DNA of 64,000 nt from Harmothoe impar (Eukaryota > Annelida > Polychaeta > Phyllodocida > Polynoidae): assembly GCA_947462335.1 (NCBI GenBank), contig OX381716.1:7698861-7762860 (forward strand), given 5' to 3'. The notes below the pieces were generated by a model, which had not been told where the DNA came from, searched no databases, and saw nothing but the letters and a program-made list of their open reading frames with translations. Shown here piece after piece: positions 25,430 to 36,873 of this stretch; position 1 is the first letter of the stretch; each line of letters begins with the position of its first letter. A program made the position numbers and the translations under genes.

Positions 25430-27110
25430 ATAACCTCTAATTTCTCATCTATATTGTTTTAAAGGAAACTGTATTTATTTAGTGAGGTACTGAACTAGTT
25501 TTTGACGTAAAGAGAAGGCATGTGCCATGGCCGGTCAGAGACATCACATTGGCGTTCTGATGTCTCTGACCGGTTCACAATTGATCATGTTTAGCTTGAT
25601 AAATACATAACAAGTTGTGGGTAATGTTTATCTGTATCGTGTAAGTTGTTTTAAAGGAAATTCCATGTATTTATTGAGCTCCTTAACTAGTTTTTAAGGT
25701 AAATAGAAGGCATGTGCCATGGCCGGTCAGAGACATCACATTGCCATTGTGATGTCTCTGACCGCTTAAGAATTTCTCATATTTAGGTGCATAAAAACAG
25801 AACAAGTCGTGGGTAATGTTTATGTGTATGGTGTATATTATTTTAAACGAAAATCCATATATTTATGAAGGTGCTTAACTAGTTGTTAAGGTAAAGAGAA
25901 GGCATGTGCCATGGCCGGTCAGAGACATCACATTGCCATTGTGATGTCTCTGACCGCTTAAGAATTTCTCATATTTAGGTGCATAAAAACAGAACAAGTC
26001 GTGGGTAATGTTTATGTGTATGGTGTATATTCTTTTAAACGAAAATCCATATATTTATGAAGGTGCTTAACTAGTTTTTAAGGTAAAGAGAAGGCATGTG
26101 CCATGGCCGGTCAGAGACATCACATTGGCGTTCTGATGTCTCTGACCGGTTAACAATTGATCATGTTTTGGTTGATAAAAACATAACAAGTTGTGGTTAA
26201 TATTTATGTGTATGGTGTATATTCTTTTAAATGGAAATCCATGTATTTATGAAGGTGCTTAACTAGTTTGGAAGGTAAAGAGAACACATGTGCCATGGAC
26301 GGTGAGAGACATCACATTGGCTTTCTAATGTCTCTGACCGCGTAAGAATTTATCATATTTTCGTGCATGAAAACATAACAAGTCTTGCTTAATGTTTATG
26401 TGTATCGTGTATATTCTTTTAAAGGAAATCCGATTTATTTATTAAGGCCCTTTAAGGTAAAGAGAACGCATGTGCCATGGCCGGTGAGACACATAACACT
26501 GGGGTTCTGATGTCTCTGACCGGTTAACAATTTATCATATTTTGGTTGATAAAAACAAGAAGTAATGGGTAATGTTTATGTTTATCGTGTATATTGGTTG
26601 AAAGGAATTTCAATTTAGTTATGAAGGTGCTTACCAAATTTGTAATGTAAATAAAAGGCATGGGGGATCGCCGGTCAGAGACATGACATTGGCGTTTTCA
26701 TGTCTCTGACCGGTTAAGACTTTCTCATATTTACCTTGATAAAAACATAAGAAGTCGTGGGTAATGTTTATGTGTATCGTCTATATTGGTTTAAAGGAAA
26801 TTTCCATTGACTTATTTAGGTCCCCCATTACTTTTTAAGGTAAATAGAAGGAAAGGGTGATGGCCGGTCAGAGACATCACATTAGCGTTGTCATGTCTCT
26901 GACCAATTAACACTTTCTCATATTTCCCTTCATGACCACATAAGAAATGTTTGGTAATGATAAGTTTCTGTTCTATATTGTCTAAACAAGAATCCAACGA
27001 TTTATTGAGGTCCTCTCCTCGGTTTGAAGGTGAATTTAATTGATTTTTTATTGCCGGTCAGAGACATAACTTTGGGGTTGTGAGGTGTGACCGTTTGACA
27101 TGTTGATATA
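25430..27110. repeat. Tandem array, about 190 bp x 9, each with an inverted pair of 12-mers
   Basis: The conserved core CCGGTCAGAGACATCAC starts at 25531, 25723, 25915, 26107, 26299, 26481, 26671, 26863 and 27053, with steps of 182-192 bp. In each unit it is followed about 28 bp later by the inverse GATGTCTCTGACCGG, so every unit can form a hairpin and presents the TIR 12-mer in both orientations. Copies toward the right are more degenerate. It lies between the two coding blocks of the element and has no coding capacity. Confidence 0.9.
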
Positions 27111-27945
27111 TTTTGATTGATAAGCGGAATAAATATTTGTAAGTGGTGTACTAGTGTCAGGTAAATACAAGACCTCTCAATTAGGCAGTACTACAGCTCC
27201 CAGTTTGTCCAGTATATACAAAAACAGCATGTGATTTATAACCGGTTTGATTATAAAATGTTGCAGCTGTTATTGAGGTAATCATCAATAGTATCATGTG
27301 ATGAATCTACAATGATGTTTACAAAGATTACCCATCCCGTTTTTGTGGTGGAACTGTAATTTATACCGTGGTGATGGCATGTACATGCGTTACAAACTTT
27401 TAGTATGTAGGTAAACTGCGTTTTAATGAATACAAACTAATTGGTTATGTTTAGTGCCGTGTAACATGATCAACAATTTGTCTTTCTATGAATGTGAGTT
27501 CACTTTTAATTGCATGAAAGGCTTTCCCAAAGGTACATTGTTTGGTTGGAATGGAAATCATTTATTGTTGGTCATATTATCTAAAAAAGGCAATAATAAA
27601 CGGGTAATAAATCATTTATTTCATCCCTCATACCAGTGTTACTGTATTGATTGACTAAATCATTTGCAAATCACCATTTATATGACACTGCACCAATAAT
27701 ATCTTCTGTTTGTATTGACTAGGGTGGAGGATAAACCTACTTAGCCCTTGAAATTAACGCAATATTTGAACATGTAATTACCATCTGAAATTCTGTTATA
27801 ATTTCTTCACATTTACAGTCTACAGCTATCACTCTGCAAAGAATGAAATTATTAAAAAAGCTTAAGCTAATATTGTTCGACATGAATTTGAATATTATTA
27901 TAAATTGTAAATTTTTTTTCCCCATTACTTTTAAACAATTTACAG
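27111..27945. other. Non-coding spacer before the long frame
   Basis: AT-rich, without TIR 12-mers or repeats I can recognise. A 66-codon frame at 27454-27654 has no supporting features. It ends in a strong acceptor: a run of T and C from about 27910 followed by TTTACAG at 27939-27945. Confidence 0.55.
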
Positions 27946-29944
27946 TCCGCCTCTACGCTTGAAGCTGGGTAAATTGATAATGGAACACAGACTTCAGAAA
28001 CATGGTCAGAAGGTCCAATGTACCACTACACCAGCTTCATCAGCTGACTTGGAAGCAGATGAAGACAGTGACATGGGTAACGTTAGTTATGGTTCACCTG
28101 TAGAAAGTGATTCTTCGGACTTGAGGCCTGTCATTGATCTGACACAATCCATCAAGATAGAACCAAATCAAGATGTGCCTTCCTCCAGGGAGGTTTTGAA
28201 AGAGGTAAACCAGTACACAGATGACCCCCAACAAATTAAAAGGTTATGGCACATGTGGCATGACCATACTGAACATGAAGAAGCCAAACAAGCTGACACA
28301 GGTAACACCAACGACATGGACATCCCCACAGAGTGCTCCAACCTCAATGCGACTACCGCCGAAGAAGCGTTACAGCCTCAAGTGGGTGTTCACGTTCAAG
28401 AAGCAAGAGACGTTGACACAGCCAACACCAACGACATGGACATCCCCACAGAGTCCTTCAACCTCGATGCGACTACCAAAGAAGAAGCCTTACAGCCTCA
28501 AGTGGCCGTTGACGTTCAAGAAGCAAGACGGCTTGACACAGCCAACACCAACGACATGGAAACAGATGAGGACAGTGACATGGGTAACGTTAGCTATGGT
28601 TCACCAGTAGAAAGTGATTCTTCGGACTTGAGGCCTGTCATTGATCTGACACAATCCATCAAGATAGAACCAAATCAAGATGTGCCTTCCTCCAGGGAGG
28701 TTTTGAAAGAGGTAAACCAGTACACAGATGACCCCCAACAAATTAAAAGGTTATGGCGCATGTGGCATGACCATACTGAACATGAAGAAGCCAAACAAGC
28801 TGACACAGGTAACACCAACGACATGGACATCCCCACAGAGTGCTCCAACCTCAATGCGACTACCGCCGAAGAAGCGTTACAGCCTCAAGTGGGTGTTCAC
28901 GTTCAAGAAGCAAGAGACGTTGACACAGCCAACACCAACGACATGGACATCCCCACAGAGTGCTCCAACCTCAATGCCACTACCGCCGAAGAAGCGTTAC
29001 AGCCTCAAGTGGCCGTTCACGTTCAAGAAGCAAGACACGCTGACACAGCCAACACCAACGACATGGACGTCCCCATAGAGTACTCGAACCTCGATGCGAC
29101 TACGGCAGAAGAAGGGTTACAGCCTCAAGTGGCCGTTGACGTTCAAGAAGCAAGACACGCTGACACAGCCAACACCAACGACATGGACGTCCCCACAGAG
29201 TCCTCGAACCTCGATGCGACTACGGCAGAAGAAGGGTTACAGCCTCAAGTGGCCGTTGACGTTCAAGAAGCAAGACACGCTGACACAGCCAACACCAACG
29301 AGATGGACATCCCCACAGAGTCCTCGAACCTCGATGCGACTACGGCAGAAGAAGGGTTACAGCCTCAAGTGGCCGTTGACGTTCAAGAAGCAAGAGACGC
29401 TGACACAGCCAACACCAACGACATGGACATCCCCACAGAGTCCTCGAACCTCTATGGGACTACGGCAGAAGAAGGGTTACAGCCTCAAGTGGCCGTTGAC
29501 GTTCAAGAAGCAAGACACGCTGACACAGCCAACACCAACGACATGGACATCCCCACAGAGTCCTCGAACCTCGATGCGACTACGGCAGAAGAAGGGTTAC
29601 AGCCTCAAGTGGCCGTTGACGTTCAAGAAGCAAGACACGCTGACACAGCCAACACCAACGACATGGACATCCCCACAGAGTGCTCGAACCTCGATGCGAC
29701 TACGGCAGAAGAAGGGTTACAGCCTCAAGTGGCCGTTGACGTTCAAGAAGCAAGACACGCTGACACAGCCAACACCAACGACATGGACATCCCCACAGAG
29801 TCCTCGAACCTCGATGCGACTACGGCAGAAGAAGGGTTACAGCCTCAAGTGGCCGTTCACGTTCAAGAAGCAACAGACCCCGTTCTTGTTGAAGGGCGTA
29901 CAGATCATGAAGAATTCTTCAGCATTGAAGAGTATACGGCATAA
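27946..29944 (+). CDS. Acidic repeat protein, N-terminal part of the long frame
   Basis: It opens at the acceptor TTTACAG/T (27945/27946); the first internal ATG is at 27980. Residues include E-D-S-D-M-G-N-V-S-Y-G, the SUMO-consensus-like S-I-K-I-E-P and a Y-T-D-D-P-Q-Q-I-K-R-L-W-H-M-W-H block, which resembles the last exon of the upstream gene (Y-R-H-D-P-D-E-V-I-C-L-W-R-M-W-H). A 507-bp segment (28055-28561) is duplicated in tandem (28562-29068). From 28801 to 29880 run exactly nine 120-bp units encoding 40 residues each (D-T-A-N-T-N-D-M-D-I-P-T-E..), very similar to one another. It stops at TAA 29942 but the same frame continues downstream. Exon 24672-24873 ends in the phase required here. 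No known domain; likely disordered and acidic. Confidence 0.6.
28801..29880 (+). repeat. Coding minisatellite, 120 bp x 9
   Basis: Nine consecutive 120-bp units (40 codons) with few substitutions, such as variants of the P-T-E-S-S-N-L segment. Two more units lie in the preceding duplicated block at 28292-28531. The low divergence points to recent expansion or homogenisation. The unit length is a multiple of three, so the frame is kept and a second frame also stays open by chance. Confidence 0.9.
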
Positions 29945-32638
29945 TTTGTTGAATATTGTACATATCCACAAGATGGAATATCCACTTCACCTGTACAAAT
30001 GGATAACCTGCCAAATGTATTACATGATGATATGGATACAGCATCTCTTACTATGCAGAACCCCTTACAAGCAAACAGTGATTTGGAAATCACCGTTTCC
30101 CCCTACAGTGGTACCTCTTCAGAGGAGGAGGAGGTGCAAGAATTCAATTTTAATCTATCATGCAGCCCATCTTCTTCCAGTAATGAAAGTGAGTCAACAG
30201 AGACCAGCCAATGTGCTTCCCAGTCTTCACAGCAGGATGAGCTTCACACAGGGACACAAGTACAAGAGAATAGTTGTGGGGTGATGAAGACAGAGTCGTT
30301 GGAGGTGGATGGTAGCAGCGCAGAAGAAAGGTTACTGGCTCAAGTGGGGGATAGCGTTGAAGAAGGAACAGACCTTGAGAGTGGCAACACCAACAACATG
30401 GAGACGACTAGCCAAGTAGCAGACAATACTGATGGGTTGGAGTCACCGGAAGTATTGGCACAGATCCCGAAGGAGTCATTGGAGGTGGATGCTAGCAGCG
30501 CAGAAATAAAGTTACTGGCTGAAGTGGGGGATAGCGTTGAAGAAGCAACAGACCCCGAGAGCGCCAACACCAACAAGATGGAGACGTGTAGCCAAGTAGC
30601 AGACAATAGTGATGGGTTGCAGTCACCGGAAGTATCGCCACAGATCCCGACGGAGTCGTTGGAGGTGGATGCTAGCAGCCCAGAAAAAAGGTTACTGGGT
30701 GAAGTGGGGGATAGCGTTGAAGAAGGAACAGACCCTGAGACAGGCAACACCGACAAGATGGAGACGTCTAGCCAAGTAGCAGACAATACTGATGGGTTGG
30801 AGTGACCGCAAGTATCGGCACAGATGCTGACGGAGTCGTTGGAGGTGGATGCTAGCAGCGCAGAAATAAAGTTACTGGCTGAAGTGGGGGATAGCGTTGA
30901 AGAAGCAACAGACCCCGAGAGCGCCAACACCAACAAGATGGAGACGTGTAGCCAAGTAGCAGACAATAGTGATGGGTTGCAGTCACCGGAAGTATCTCCA
31001 CAGATCCCGACGGAGTCGTTGGAGGTGGATGCTAGCAGCCCAGAAAAAAGGTTACTGGGTGAAGTGGGGGATAGCGTTGAAGAAGCAACAGACCCTGAGA
31101 CAGGCAACACCGACAAGATGGAGATGTCTAGCCAAGTAGCAGACAATACTGATGGGTTGGAGTCACCGCAAGTATCGACACAGATGCTGACGGAGTCGTT
31201 GGAGGTGGATGCTAGCAGCCCAGAAGAAAGGTTACTGGGTGAAGTGGGGGATAGCTTTGAAGAAGCAACAGACCCTGAGACAGGCAACACCGACAAGATG
31301 GAGACTTGTAGCCAAGTAGCAGACAAGAGTGATGGGTTGGAGTAACCGGAAGTATCAGCACAGATCCCGACGGAGTCGTTGGAGGATGATGGTAGCAGGC
31401 CAGAAGAAGGGTTACTGGCTCAAGTGGGGGGTAGCTTTGAAGAAGCAACAGACCCTGAGAGCGCCAACACCAACAAGATGGAGACATCTAGCCAACAACC
31501 ACGCAATAGTGATGGGTTGCAGTCAACGGAAGTATTGGCACACATCCCAACGGAGTCGTTGGTGGATGGTAGCAGCGCAGAAGAAAGGTTACTGGCTCAA
31601 GTGGGGGATAGCGTTGAAGAAGGAACAGACCCTGACACTGGCAACACCGACAAGATGGAGAAGTGTAGCCAAGTAGCAGACAAAAGTGATGGGTTGGAGT
31701 CACCGGAAGTATCGGCACAGATCCCAACGGAGTCGTTGGAGGATGATGGTAGCAGGCCAGAAGAAGGGTTACTGGCTCAAGTGGCGGGTAGCGTTGAAGA
31801 AGCAACAGACCCTGAGAGCGCCAACACCACCAAGATGGACACATCTAGCCAACAACCAGTCAATAGTGATGGCTTGCAGTCAACGGAAGTATTGGCACAC
31901 ATCCCGACGGAGTCGTTGGTGGATGGTAGCAGCGCAGAAGAAAGGTTACTGGGTGAAGTGGGGGATAGCGTTGAAGAAGGAACAGACCCTGAGACTGGCA
32001 ACACCGACAAGATGGAGACGTCTAGCCAAGTAGCAGACAAAAGTGATGGGTTGGAGTCACCAGAAGTATCGGCACAGATCCCAACGGAGTCGTTGGAGGT
32101 GGATGGTAGCAGGGCACAAGAAAGGTTACTGCCTCAAGTGGCGGGTAGGGTTGAAGAAGGAACAGACCCTGAGAGCCCCAACACCAACAAGATGGAGACG
32201 TCTAGCCAACAAGCAGGCAATAGTGGTGGGTTGGAGTCACCGGAAGTATTGGCACAGATCCCGACGGAGTCGTTGGAGGTGGATGCTAGCAGCCCAGAAG
32301 AAGTGTTACTCCCTCAAGTGTCAATTACCATTGTAGAAGGAACAGACCCTGAGAGTGGCAACACCAACAAGATGGAGACGTCTAGCCAAGTAGCAGACAA
32401 TACTAATGGGTTGGAGTCACCGGAAGTATCGGGCAAGATCACAACGGAGTAGTTGGAGGTGGATGGTAGCAGCCCAGAAGAAGCGTTACTCCCTCAAGAG
32501 CCCGTTAGGGTTGAAGAAGCAACTCAGGGTGAATCCCCAAATACAGATGACAACAGTGCTGTAAAGTACACGGTATTTGTTTATGAAAATGAGGAGGACG
32601 TAACCTCTTCGGAAGAGTCTGTGTTTGAAAGGGCGTGA
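29945..32638 (+). pseudogene. 60-residue-repeat segment of the long frame, broken by stops
   Basis: The same frame as the segment before and after it. It begins after TAA 29942 (an ATG at 29999 could restart) and holds about 12.5 copies of a 177-183 bp unit from about 30290 to 32536. Each unit encodes a Thr/Pro-x-E-S-L-E-V-D-x-S-S motif, an L-x-x-V-G-D-S-V-E-E-A-T-D-P-E block and an N-T-N-K-M-E-T block. Three stops inside the array (TGA 30803, TAA 31343, TAG 32450) fall at TCA or TCG Ser codons of the unit, each explained by one substitution. A fourth (TGA 32636) separates it from the transposase-like part. Very acidic, probably disordered; no known domain. It may be translated in pieces, read through, or dead. 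Confidence 0.6.
30290..32536 (+). repeat. Coding minisatellite, about 180 bp x 12.5
   Basis: ACGGAGTCGTTGG or a close variant recurs at about 30290, 30470, 30650, 30830, 31010, 31190, 31370, 31550, 31727, 31907, 32084, 32264 and 32444. Two units are 177 bp, having lost one Glu codon. Higher-order similarity is visible: the unit pair at 30470-30829 is repeated almost exactly at 30830-31189. Confidence 0.9.
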
Positions 32639-32659
32639 CGGTATGAAGGATTGGGAAAA

Positions 32660-32892
32660 ATGGCTAACGTGAATAGTAGTTCCCAGCACATGACACACTC
32701 TACGGAAAGCCTCTGTCCAGAGTGGGTGGAGAACCCCGAACACCAAATTGATTTAGAGAAGATAGATTCTCGCGATTCTTCCGAAAGTAACAACAAAGTT
32801 GAAGATCCACTACAATTACCGAGTTTAGACCTTTGCCCTGCATGGGTTGAGAATCCCTATATGAGTTTTGGTCCTACGGAAATTTATCAGAG

Positions 32893-32923
<31 letters not shown>

Positions 32924-35620
32924 CACCAAACACTATGCCCTGTGTGGGTAGAGAATGCCATACACGATTTTTTACTATCAGAATGTGAGACGTTGCCGTG
33001 TGACGATAATTCCAGTGGATGTCCTACGTGGGTAGAACATGCGGAACACGACTATGACACAGAGAGTAGCCACTCCAATGACATATCGCATCATTCCACA
33101 GGATGTCCTTCGTGGGTGGAAAACGCTGATCACAACGGTGATACTGACAGTACCAACTCGAATCAGATGTCAAATGACATCTGTGATGTGTGTCCCGTTT
33201 GGGTTGAGCTCCCCCTTAGGGGTTCCTCCGACGAGGAGAAATCTTCCAGTTCAAAAGCATCCCCACTTTATGAAAACACAAATGATGAATCGGAAACCCA
33301 ACACGGTAACTTAGGTGATGGAGAAGGTGCATCTGGTAGACCTGACAAAGAAGCTCTTAATGATGCACTATTTGGGCAGACTTTGGAGTTCCTGGAAGAT
33401 GTTGGTGCCCCTGAACCTGAAGAACAAGTGAAGAAGGCAATACATCTGTTTGAAATAGTCAATCAAATAAAGTATTCTTCTTTAGAAGCGAAGAAGGACA
33501 TGTTCAGCGAGCGGGTGGGTGCAGCGCGAGTAAGATACGCTCAAAAGGCAGCAATAGCGAAAGCTATACATCTTTCCCGTAAAGCAGTGTTCCCCAACAA
33601 GAAACCACCAAAGGAGGAGGGCTCTCGTCGACGCATGGCTGACTATAAGCGCCGTGCTGTCGACGAGTTCCTGAGACGGAGTGATAACAGCTACACCCTG
33701 CCGGATAAAAAGTACTACCGGAAAGATCTGGGCGTCCCCATCGTTGCGCTAGTCGACTGCATGCGTAACCTACACCGCAAGTTCGTCGTGGAGACGGGCT
33801 TGGCGCTGTCCTTTGCTACCTTCTGCAAAGCAAGGGACAAGCGCACCGTGAAGACTTCGGTCTTCCTTAAACGGTCGGTCTGCCTCTGCAAACCACACGC
33901 CAACATAGGGATGATGCTCGAGGCTGTGGACGGCTTGCCAAACCGCACCTCTGAGCTGGTACTTTTGTCCGACCAAGAAATAGACTCTGCCCTTGACAAA
34001 CTCCCGGGAGATATGGTCAAGTTCAAGATGTGGGACAAGGAGAAGAGGTGGTACGCAACGTCCGCAAACAAAAAGCCCCGGCCCGTATTTCACACCATTC
34101 TGTCGAAGCAGTGTATCAGCAAGAAGGACTTCATTACCAAATTCAAAATTGATTTAAAGACTTTTAGGGAACATCAGGCACGTGTCGAAGCTCAATATTC
34201 TGCAATTAAAGATCTAAAAGAAAACCTCCCAGAAAACCATGTTGTGTGCCAAATGGATTACGCCGAGAATTGGTGCACCTCCTTCCTTGCCGAGATCCAG
34301 TCAGCGTTTTTCGGGAAAGACCAGCTTACACTCCATCCAATGGTGCTGTATACCCGACTTCCTGAAAACCTACCTTCTGACCCCCAACCCGAAGACCCTA
34401 AGGTGAAACTGACTAACTTCAACTACGTTGGAGTTACTAGTGTGAGAAACCACAAGTTCCCAACCACTTTTTCATTCCTCTCTCTTCTCATTGTTAAAAT
34501 CCGTCAAATACTCCCTTCCGTTGAACACCTCCATCTTGTCACGGACTCTCCATCATCCCAATATAGGAATCGCTTCGCCTGTGAAATGATGCGTAGGGCC
34601 GCTGCCATCTTCGGCATAGGCATCAGCTGGAACTGGCTGGAGGCGGGCCATGGGAAGGGGCCATGTGATGGGATTGGGGGGGCCATTAAAGGTATGGCGG
34701 ATAGATCTGTGAAGTCCTGTGGTGCCATACAAACGGTCGACGAGTTCATCGAAGTGCTCCAACCACAAACAGTCAAGCTGACTCTGCTCAAAGGGGAGAA
34801 GGAGGTCATCGCTGCAAATGAGGAGGAGATTTCCAAATGGAAAAGTGGGGATGTGCATGGTATCCTTTCAGCCCACCACGCCACTGTGTACAAGGACGAG
34901 CTCTATTTGCGGGAGACCTCTTGTTACAGGTCATGCTGCTTCAGGGACGATCTGAGACCGATGTGCCCGGAGTGGATCCTGTGCCCAAGACATGAACCTA
35001 CTGCTCCCAAGAAGAAGAAGAAGAAGCCCCCTGCTGCTACTGACAAACCTGAAAGGCCCCAAATTCCATCAGGAGATGATGCAGAAGAGGAGAGTGACAG
35101 CGGGGAAGGACCATCACACATCGAGCAGGTGGTGGGGTGTGACGAGGCAGGAAGTGGGGAGGAACCGTTTTCGAGTGATGCAAACGAACAGTTGGACACC
35201 GTACATAACACTCACCGCACCACCATCAAAAGGGAACGTCTCAGCCAAATGACTATGAGGTTTGCACTCAGGAAACAGCGAGAACGTGACGCGGCCAAAA
35301 TAGTTTCACAAAATGAAATACCAACATCTTCACAGGAGCAAGTGAATCTCCCTTCCACTTCAGGAATATCATATGACAGCGAGAGCGATGAGGATGAAGA
35401 GGAGAGCTGTCTGTCGGTTCCAAATGCGAGGGATAAGGCTTGTGACGAGCGGATAGCTAGGGAGAGGAGGAAGGGTAATTTCGTCAACGACTTGCTTGAA
35501 GACGGGGCGTTCACTTCTGGAGACGATTGGCCATTGGCTGACAATGTGACCCTCCAGCGATTCAAGGAATTGGGCCTACATCTCAACCGCGAGAAATCTC
35601 CTCCTGCAAACCAGGAATGA
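32660..35620 (+). CDS. DDE-like transposase candidate with CPxWVE repeats
   Basis: About 986 residues from ATG 32660 (the frame itself is open from 32639, in register with the upstream segments). The N-terminal 190 residues carry six C-P-x-W-V-E motifs in acidic linkers, including a run of ten Asp at 32893-32922. A seventh related C-P-E-W lies near residue 769. A basic helical region follows. The core has V-C-Q-M-D-Y-A-E-N-W (D533), T-D-S-P-S-S-Q-Y-R-N (D629) and L-E-A-G-H-G-K-G-P-C-D-G (E661, H664, D670), preceded by strand-like segments, as expected of an RNase H-like fold. The same motif set occurs in a multi-copy family of uncharacterised invertebrate proteins (my recollection, not checked). 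The C-terminal part is charged with a poly-Lys patch. Position inside perfect TIRs supports a transposase role. This ORF itself has no internal stop. Confidence 0.7.
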
Positions 35621-35809
35621 TCCTTTTGTGTAGATATAAATATATCATGATTTTGGGGAAATGTCATTCACTGGGGGTGATTTTCCAGAGGGTGGGGTGT
35701 TTCAGTGGGTGTGCATTGAAGGCATTAAGTATTTGGGCATTTTGCTCCTATTGTGGGGTAGATAAAGGTTTACTGTTTATCCCGTTGACATATGGCACCC
35801 ACTCACATT
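35621..35809. other. Short spacer after the transposase-like gene
   Basis: Non-coding sequence between the TGA at 35618 and the 155-bp array. No polyadenylation hexamer occurs right after the stop; AATAAA-type hexamers first appear within the array (near 36101), which could serve as the 3' end (inference). Confidence 0.4.
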
Positions 35810-36590
35810 TGGCAGCCCCTCAAATATGTGATTCCGTCACATACATAGTCATTGGGGCGACATGGAAACAGACGGTTTATGATTATTTGAGAACCGTCTC
35901 TGACCGTTCATAGATAGAAAGAGACGTTTCATTATGAAGAGAAGAAATGCAAAAGTGTCTCTGACCCTTTATATATGTGATGCCGTCACATACATAGACA
36001 TTAGGGCGACATGGAAACAGACTGTGAATGATTATTTGTTAAATGGAGAACCGTCTCTGACCGTTTATAGATTGAAAGACACGTTTCATTATTGAGAGAA
36101 TAAATGCAAAAGCGTGTCTGACCCTTGATATATGTGATGCCGTCACATACATACACATGGGGCACACATTGAAACAGACGGTGCATGATTATTTGTTATG
36201 GAGAACCGTCTCTGACCGTTTATAGATTGAAAGACACGTTTCATTATTAAGAGCAGAAATGCAGAAGCGTCTCTGACCCTTTATATATGTGAGGCCGTCA
36301 CATACATACACATGGGGAGCACATTGAAACAGACGGTGCATGATTATTTGTTATGGAGAACCGTCTCTGACTGTTTATAGTTTGAAAGACACGTTTCATT
36401 ATTAAGAGAAGAAATGCAGAAGCGTCTCTGACCCTTTATATATGTGAGGCCGTCACATACATACACAGCGTTAATGATTTGTAAAAAAATGGAGAACCGT
36501 CTCTGAGCGTTTATAGATTGAAACACAACTTTAATTATTACAGAGGAATTGCAGAAGCGTCTGTGAGCCTTTAAATATCTCTACAATGAG
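35810..36590. repeat. Tandem array, about 155 bp x 5, with TIR 12-mer variants
   Basis: CCGTCACATACATA recurs at about 35834, 35983, 36140, 36295 and 36450 (steps 149-157). Each unit holds one GTCTCTGACCGTTTATA and one GTCTCTGACCCTTTATA, both in the left-TIR orientation. The last unit is truncated and diverged. Non-coding. Together with the 190-bp array it supplies most internal copies of the 12-mer. Confidence 0.85.
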
Positions 36591-36660
36591 GGGTTTAAAA
36601 GTATATGCTGTGTATATAAGAGCTTTGCCGGTTATATTTGTATTTAGTATAGTGAAGGTG

Positions 36661-36873
36661 ACCACGCCCCCTTATATAGCACACTCTGACGCAGGGGTCA
36701 TGCTAGTGTGCTTTTCACCCACTTGGTGGGAGGTGGGTGCTCGCTAAGGAAGCCGCAGCGTGAACCACATTTGCATTGAAAAGCAAGTTTGAGAACATGT
36801 TTTTGTTGAAATGTGTCTTCTTTCCAGGAAATTAAAGTATCTGTGCATAAAACATACTGGATGTCTCTTTTTT
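36661..36873 (+). promoter_or_regulatory. GC box plus TATA-like box, possible short transcription unit
   Basis: CCACGCCCC (36662-36670) is followed at once by TTATATAGC (36672-36680). Downstream is a locally GC-richer stretch with a self-complementary AGCACACT/AGTGTGCT pair, and a run of six T at 36868-36873. The spacing would fit a promoter for a roughly 160-nt transcript or for an outward-reading RNA. I do not recognise an RNA family, and the whole may be coincidence. Confidence 0.25.

Noticed and set aside
25430..27110. CRISPR-like array
   Set aside because: Regular repeats with hairpins resemble one superficially, but units are 190 bp, the 'spacers' are also homologous, and the context is a eukaryotic transposon.
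29094..30284. 396-codon plus-strand frame overlapping the 40-residue repeats
   Set aside because: It is the alternative frame of a 120-bp repeat, so it stays open automatically, and it lacks a credible start or domain. Reported only as a low-interest observation.
30340..31326. 328-codon minus-strand frame
   Set aside because: It mirrors the 180-bp coding repeats on the opposite strand; its Ser/Leu-rich product is a by-product of repeat composition and its neighbouring minus-strand frames shift with the repeat.
33715..34093. Minus-strand frames of 107-118 codons within the transposase-like gene
   Set aside because: Antisense shadows of a GC-richer coding stretch with no features of their own.
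36681..36760. U1 snRNA-like segment
   Set aside because: The minus strand has a TGACCCCTGCG match to U1, but no 5' splice-site-binding region, Sm site or stem-loop order fits. Chance similarity.
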